From positions 9,673,401 to 9,737,400 of the forward strand of contig NC_034009.1 of NCBI RefSeq assembly GCF_000346465.2: a stretch of 64,000 nt of DNA, written 5' to 3'. Of the stretch, positions 57,946-64,000 are shown piece by piece (within the stretch, counting starts at the first letter, position 1; each line of letters begins with the position of its first letter). The translations under genes and the position numbers were made by a program. This DNA is from Prunus persica (lineage: Eukaryota > Streptophyta > Magnoliopsida > Rosales > Rosaceae). The notes under the pieces are model-generated. The model was not told the origin of the DNA. It ran no database searches and saw nothing but the letters and a program-made list of their open reading frames with translations.

Positions 57946-58205
57946 TGTTATAAAACTAGAGGGAGAAAATGTAGAGAGAAGTGATATGCTAAAGATAAAG
58001 CTTCACCATCTTTATTCATCCCTTAATCTTTGGTAGAACCACCTATTTATAGGCTTACAAGATAGAAGATTGAATACCATCATTTACAATATACCTATAG
58101 GTTACAAGTACTAATTACAAATACTTAGTGCATAGGTTACATAAAATCCAACGGTGGAATATTAAGAGGTATGGTGGTCATCCACCAACTCATGCATTTA
58201 CAACA
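57946..58205 (-). repeat. 5' LTR of young LTR element
   Basis: 260 bp, identical to 54929-55188 except CATGCATTT in place of CATGTATTT near the end. Confidence 0.93.
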
Positions 58206-58730
58206 ATATGCTAATCATCTAATTATAAACTAGGAATGAGTAAAGATAAGTAAATGAAATGAAACAAATTATACATGTGATTTAAGTGATATAATCCTAA
58301 ACCTAAACTCATATTTATACATAATTATATATGTATGCGGGCCTAACGGGCCGGACTTTTGTGGGCTGGCTGGGCCGGGCTTCTTGGGCTTAATCGGGCC
58401 GGGCCTGGCTTCAAACACCCAAGCTCAAGCCTAGCCCAGCCCAAGGCGGGCCGGACCATCTCAAAGCCCATAACGAGGCGGGCCAGGCTTTTTTTCAATG
58501 GGCCAAGCGGCCCTCCATTGGCCCATGAGCCCAAGGGCCAAATGATGAGGCCTATTTACAACCTATCAGAACCCATTTGAGTTCCAAAAACCTAAAAAAC
58601 TTCCCTTTCTCTATTTTGTTTACTTCATCAGCTTTTTTCATGCGTATTTGTGTCAGTGGGACTTACAAATGGAGATGTAAAAATTAATGTATATCTATGT
58701 TTTTTTTTTACATTTTCCGACGAGACTTAA

Positions 58731-61274
58731 TGACAGGACCCGATCCAAATTCCGCTTTGGAATCCGAGTCAGACCCTGTGCGTGTCCGACACCTGGCAAA
58801 TGTCGGGCACAAAAGACCTATTTGCCCTTCTATACAAAACACGATAAAATAACAAGGTTGACTTCTACAGAAAAACCGGCAGAGTTTTTCTTGTAACTGG
58901 CTCAATACCAAAACATTCACACCTGCCAAACAAGGATACATATATACAACCAACTGCCAGCATATGTATATATATATTCCAAGAGATCAAAACTCAGTCT
59001 AGGGCAAAACATCAGAGCGACTACTAAGAATTTATAAAAGAGTGAATCTTTGTACAAAATACAAATCCTACATCAAAGAAAGGCGCGAAAGATGGGAAGT
59101 GGCCCGGTGGTGGATTCCTATGCACGTCTACTGCCTGGGAGCGCAAAACAACAAGAAGGGTGAGTGGACCCAAAACAAAGCTTAGAAAATAATATATGAA
59201 CATACTAACCCCACTGTAAAAACAGTTATACAAACTAACTTATTTTCTTTATTTCTGAAATCAATGCATGTATATAATTATATACATTTGAAAACGGTTT
59301 AAACTATCACCTAGGTGTACCCTTATTTCCGTCAATTCCTTATATCCGTCAATTCCTTGCATCACCATGGGTGACACATACTCGTAGGTCTCAGTGACAC
59401 GAAGTCAGTCCGAGCCGCAACTCGCAGGATTCAGGGGACCGTAGTCCACCTTTATCCGCATTACTCGCTCCACACGAGTTCGAGTACCAAGGAACTCGTG
59501 GGGCAACTGTCAAGCATGCTGACTAAACCGAAGGCAACAAATATAATCCGAAGGCAACATTTATTATCTGGGTACAAGGTGATTTAAGAAAATATAAAGT
59601 TTCTGAGGGAAATCTGTTGAATAATTAACTTTCTGTAACCTTTAAAATTCTGCTGCCATTTATCTGATAATGAACAAGAATATCTGTTCCTATATTCTTT
59701 AAAGGAAATATCACTCGGCAGCATGCAACATAAAATATTTAACAGAATAAAACAGCTGATAACTGAAACTGAACTGCTTAAATTCATTTATGAAAACAAA
59801 GAGTCCACTCACTGATAGTCTGAGCTCGCTGGACCTCTTGAAGGTCCCTCCTGCGGGTCAACTGGTGCCCGGGTGCCTGATTCAATGACCATAATAGTCT
59901 ATTAATACAATATAGTATTACATTACAAACCCTACCCCCGGCTCCTAAAAGTACGTGCATCAATTTAAAGTGATCCCTATGTCCATAACAGCTTTCCTTC
60001 CACGTGGGATCGTTTAGCGGTATCTTGAGACTCAAAAAGCGCTAAAGTCCAAAAAGTAAATCCGGAACCCCACGGGTACATATGATCCGGATGCTGCTAG
60101 AAGGTCCAATATATTTAGGACACATGTCCCGAGGGTATTGGTGTCAATCGGACGGTCGGATTAATCACGATCGTGTAATCGCATAATTTCTAAACCCTAG
60201 CCCTAGGGTTCGCGATTTCGGAGTATCCGGGACTCCGATTCGCAATCCGTCGACTCCTACACTATCCTGAAATCATGTAGACCGACATATCCAAAATTCA
60301 GTGTGATCCAACGATTTGACGACACTGCACCCAAGGATCGCGCGATATGAAAAATCCGTTCGGGGCTCAAACGAACTCCGAATCGAGATCCGTGAAATCC
60401 TACGCGCTCGTGACGACACGAGGGTCACAAAACTGTACAAAATTACTTCACCACCCTCGCCCACTTGCCCAGCACGCGCGGGCAGATTTGGGTGTCATAA
60501 GCGATTTTGGGTGGTCGAAAAATCTCGGAACCAGGACTCCAAACTCCTATCCTAGGTAAAACACCCCATTTGGAGTCACTTTTGTTCTTGGACCTACCCC
60601 AAAAACTGACCAGAAGTGGCCGAACACAGAGGCCGAAAATTGGCCGAATTTCAATTTACAAACTGGGCAATCTACGGCTAAAATTGATAAAAACCTATCT
60701 AACCATCAGCTAGAGCACGAAAAATAGATGAGAATCCATACCTTACTCGAAAGATTTGGAGGAGAATTGAAGGAGAACGAACGGTTCGAAGTTTTGACAC
60801 AACCGACTCGTTTTTGAACGGAATCCGGCGACTACAGCTGCGGCTGGCAGCGGAGAGTGGTCGGGGCTTGAAGACGGAACTAAGCTAGTTCTATTGGCGC
60901 CGACGGCAGGGGCAGAGGTGGTCGGTGGCGGGAGTTATGGTGCTTGGAAGGTGACGGCTGAGGAAGGCAACGGGAGAGAGAGAGAGAGAGAGAGAGAGAA
61001 GCTGAGGTTTATAAAAAAAATCTGATTTTCCTAATTACCATTTTGCCCTTCGTGATATTTTAATCGTATTTTCTTCGTTAAAACTCCGATTCGAGCTCAT
61101 TTCGTGTCTATGAACTCGTGTCGTCGTGCTCTACACAACGGTGTATGTGGAATTGTCAAATTCCTTTTCGGTCAAAAAGTCAACTTTGAGTTCATAATTT
61201 AGTCAAAGGGCAAAATTGTCTTTCCGCATAATAAATTACTAATTAAATATGAATTTTAGGTTTGGGTCTTTACA
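58731..61274. mobile_element. Solo LTR, 2.5 kb
   Basis: It begins TGACAGGACCCG, ends GGGTCTTTACA (inverse TGTAAAGACCC) and is flanked by an exact 5-bp duplication CTTAA (58726-58730 and 61275-61279). Copy A has the uninterrupted site (CTTAGATTT near 9106). No internal domain, primer site or pol is present, so it is most simply a solo LTR, probably of a Gypsy-type element given its length. A (GA)n tract lies at 60972-61000. Short open frames inside are not convincing genes. Confidence 0.82.
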
Positions 61275-61681
61275 CTTAAATTTACAACTTCAATATTCCG
61301 GCCCATTGAAGCTCTAAATAGTACAACACAAAAACCATGAAAGAAAATGTGGAGTTCATCGAATAGTACGACACAGAGAAAAAGTGGGATAGATGCATAG
61401 AGGAGGACGAGAAGATGGAGTGAAGAGACTAAGAATGATGAAAGAAAAAAATTGAGAGAGATGGAGTGGATGCTACTCAAGAGAAGAGATGTGCTGAGGT
61501 TTTTAACAGTAACACTTTTATGTTCTTCTTTTAAAAAAATAAAAATAAATAGCTGGATGAAACCTATTAAATACATTCATTATGCTTTATTAAAACAAGA
61601 AGCATTCTTTCTTTGGTGGTTTACGGTGTGTTTGGATGAGGGAAATAAACTTTGGATTTTGACAGAAGTTATAATTTCTAA

Positions 61682-62063
61682 GAGCATCTCAAGCATCCTT
61701 TTCAAAGGCTTTGGAATACTAAAATAGGTGAGCCACATCAGCAAACCTTCTCCAACAACCTTGTCAAACCCACTCACCAAACTGGGACTCCTCATTGACT
61801 CTACATAACATATTTATTAATAAAGATTTGGAACAACAAAACTAGTGAAAATGATGTATTATTATTTAAATATTGATATGATATTGTTAAATCAAATTAA
61901 ATATTAGTTTTTGATTAAAAAGAAGAAGAAAAAAAGTCAAACATTGAATTAATTATATTGAAGAGGCTGTTGGAGGTACAAAATAGTAAAGTAGCAAATT
62001 TTACTCTTCAAATTGTCACATAGGTCAACAAACCACAATTTGAAGAGACTATTTGAGATGCTC
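61682..62063. mobile_element. Tourist-like MITE, copy B
   Basis: Same element as 9511-9878, with ends GAGCATCTC and GAGATGCTC and TAA duplications; 14 bp longer, mainly from a short insertion near 61748. Confidence 0.7.
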
Positions 62064-62445
62064 TAAATTGACATAAACCGTGTTTGGATAACAAAACAAT
62101 GAAATTTATAAATTCCGCATGAGAAAAAATATGGAATTTGGAAGTCATAAATCCCAACTTTAAATTCTATCTAAATAGTACTCATTTCTAAAATTCCAAA
62201 AGTAGAGATTGAGTTTTAAAAAAATAGAACTTTACAAATAAACGTTAAATTACGTGTTTAAATTCGTTAGCCAAACAAGAAACTTTACAAAGGTATATAT
62301 ATATGGGAAAAATATAAATGTAATGTACATTGACACAACGGTTGTGGTGGCCTATACTTCCAAGTAACCCAAGTGAACAAATAAAAATCGAATGGATCAG
62401 AAAGTTGACGACCTTGACTAGCTAAGGTGGGTAAACATAAACATT

Positions 62446-64000
62446 CACTACTACATTTTACACTTTGCGCGACGAAGAGAATTTCGTCGCGCAAAATACA
62501 TTGTAGTCGCACAAATTTTAACGCGACAGAAACTTCGTCGCGCAGAATCCGTCGCGCAAAGATCGTGAAGAAAGACTTTGCGCGACCAAGTTTTTTCATT
62601 GGTCGCGCAAAGTGACTTTGCGCGACGAAAAAATATTGGTCGTGCAAAGTAACTTTGCGCGACGAAAAAATATTGGTCGCACAAAACTTTGCGCGACGAA
62701 AAAATATTGGTCTCACAAAACTTTGCGCGACGAAATACATTGGTCGCACAAACCTTTCGCGACGAAACGCATTGGTCGCGCAAAGGTTTGCGCGACGAAA
62801 AATATTTGTCGCGCAAAGTCTCAAAAAAATTTATAAAAAATAAAAAATTCCCACGTCCCATTTTTGGTACCCGCCTACATTTTTAGAGTTTTGCGCGATG
62901 AATACTAACGTCGCGCAAATATTTGCGTGACTAAATATTTTTTGTGTTTTTAAATTTTTTTAATTAAAATAAACTAATTTAATAGTTTGCTCTACAAAAT
63001 ATTTTGTCGCGCAAGGTTTTTGACTTTTTATTTTATTATTTCTTTAATATTAATTTATTTATATTAGTTTATTACTTTTAAAATTTAATTTAATTGTATG
63101 ATTTTTTTTAAATCACTTTAATTTAAGTTGATATTAATTTTTTCGAATTTTTACTTTTAAATTTAATTTAATTGTAAGATTTTTCTTAATTACTTTAATT
63201 TAAATTGACATTTTCAAAATAAAATTACATATGAAAAATAGTGATCAAATTATCCAATAAATATATATATAATATTCAAAATGTACACATAAATTAACAA
63301 AGTACAATAATAAAATCCTAATACAAGAGTATTGTGGTGGTAGTGGTGGATGATATATTTTGATAGCTTCCTAATCCTCAACTTTAGCCATCAAAGTCTT
63401 GATGATTACCTACAAAAAAACAAATATGGTCAAATAACAACAACAACAAAAAAAAGAATGCATAATCTCCCCTAAAATTGTTATACCACAAATCCAACCC
63501 AAACTCCAATCTCTCCCATTTACTCAACCCCAAACCCCACACAAACTCAAAACTAACTCCAAAAACACATATTAATGAAAAAAATTTAAAATTTGGAGAG
63601 AATATACATTTTGGAAAGATTGAGAGTGAGTGAGAATGAGAGGGATAAGTGAGTGTGAGAGAATTAGATAAGATAGTGATAGAGAGATGAGAGAGTGAGA
63701 GATAGTGAAAAGATAGATGAGAGAGTGAGTGAGAGTGAGAGATAGTGAAGAGAGATATGAGAGATAGTGAAGAGAGATATGAGAGATTAAGTGAGAGGAG
63801 TGAGTGTGAGAGAAAAGGTAGAATTTGGGGAGAGGGAAAGAGAGAGGAGAGGTAAGAGTAGAGAAAGACATTGAGAAAATGGTGGAGGAGTTATTTTGGT
63901 TTTAAAAATCGTATCACTTTGCGCGACGAAAAATATTGTTGGTCGCGCAAAGTTTTGCGCGACGAAACATATTGGTCTCGCAAAGTTTTGCGCGACGAAT
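62446..64000. mobile_element. CACTA element of a second family, left terminus
   Basis: It starts CACTACTACATTTTACAC at 62446. From there to 62960 and again at 63913-64000 it carries many copies of TTTGCGCGACGAAA and its inverse, arranged as imperfect palindromes: the subterminal repeats. The terminal family differs from the CGACGG elements. Copy A has the uninterrupted site (ACATTCTAGCC at 10400). ATT at 62443-62445 is the likely left target duplication. The AT-rich stretch 62960-63590 shows no gene. The right end is beyond the window. Confidence 0.85.
63590..63890. repeat. GA-rich minisatellite (GAGAGTGAGTGAGA type)
   Basis: Irregular units of GAGA, GTGA and GATA run for about 300 bp inside the CACTA element. 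The Ser/Leu/His-rich minus-strand open frame here reflects this repeat. Confidence 0.85.

Larger units (their letters stand above)
54929..58205 (-). mobile_element. Young non-autonomous Copia-derived LTR element
   Basis: Two 260-bp LTRs differ at one base by eye. The target duplication is ATATG (54924-54928 and 58206-58210), and copy A lacks the element. Next to the right LTR the minus strand reads a TTATCAGCACG primer-site-like sequence, and GGGGGAGTG next to the left LTR is the polypurine tract, so it runs leftward. The 2.76 kb interior has no long open frame. It keeps decayed Copia pol phrases on the minus strand: at about 56520-56570 a GGEM-like phrase followed by IPKERCEIV matches the region just after integrase. 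It must have moved using proteins of another element. Confidence 0.88.
54283..58531. repeat. GGGCC-rich non-autonomous element, copy B, split
   Basis: Same element as 7964-8910. It is interrupted by the LTR element at 54929-58205; the halves are 54283-54928 and 58206-58531. A longer TA tract (54866-54892) than in copy A lies near the break. Confidence 0.5.
37701..62445. repeat. Segmental duplication copy B
   Basis: This is colinear with 1275-10403 but interrupted by a MULE (43010-52877), an LTR element (54929-58205) and a solo LTR (58731-61274). The match ends at 62445, where a CACTA begins; copy A continues CTAGCCATGC at 10404 toward the PME promoter. Small differences include about 40 bp extra at 54118-54153 and about 150 bp missing at 62289. 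Non-element DNA here (41899-42194, 42652-43003, 52884-54282, 58536-58725, 61280-61681, 62067-62445) shows no gene. Confidence 0.93.

Noticed and set aside
60273..60555. Short open frames in the solo LTR
   Set aside because: No recognisable domain, and overlapping frames on both strands are equally long.
62285..62824. 179-codon minus-strand open frame rich in FRRAK / CATN units
   Set aside because: It translates the GCGCGACGAA subterminal repeats across the CACTA border.
63572..63871. Ser/Leu/His-rich open frame on the minus strand
   Set aside because: It is a translation of the GA-rich minisatellite.

Overview
Repeat-dense nuclear DNA of a flowering plant, almost certainly a woody dicot. 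A Rosaceae tree is my guess, resting only on the CACTA families with CGACGG or GCGCGACGAA terminal repeats and the GGGCC-rich short elements. There is one clear ordinary host gene, an intact two-exon pectin methylesterase (PME; 10819-12637, + strand). Nearly everything else is transposable elements stacked inside one another.

Framework: the window holds more than one unit of a tandem duplication ordered CACTA transposon - about 5 kb spacer - PME. Copy A (1275-10403) and copy B (37701-62445) match closely base for base; copy B is longer because of later insertions. Copy B's match stops exactly where a third CACTA element begins (62446), so a second PME may lie just past the window end. Each copy serves as the other's empty site and proves insertion boundaries.

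Regions: 1-1274, end of a CACTA element nested in copy A's CACTA. 1275-5482, right part of the copy A CACTA, with a 100-N gap. 5483-10403, spacer with short TIR elements. 10404-12637, PME with promoter. 12638-41898, copy B's CACTA (minus strand) holding a decayed TNP2 transposase (14379-19156) and a TNPA-like gene. That gene is split by a minus-strand Copia element (32760-37553). The same CACTA also carries a 1.3 kb TIR element with captured exon-like sequence (15107-16427) and an 11.4 kb non-coding LTR element (19879-31253), which itself contains a hAT with an intact transposase (21843-25436) and a decayed Copia (26367-30713). 41899-62445, copy B spacer with three insertions: a 9.9 kb Mutator-like element (MULE; 43010-52877), a very young non-autonomous LTR element (54929-58205) and a solo LTR (58731-61274). 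62446-64000, start of another CACTA family.

The most interesting unit is the MULE. It carries an uninterrupted transposase gene, a convergent multi-exon Ulp1-like gene whose predicted catalytic Cys reads as Tyr, long terminal inverted repeats that hold the 5' end of both genes, and about 20 copies of a near-perfect 23-bp palindrome that I noticed nowhere else in the window. All comparisons were made by eye.
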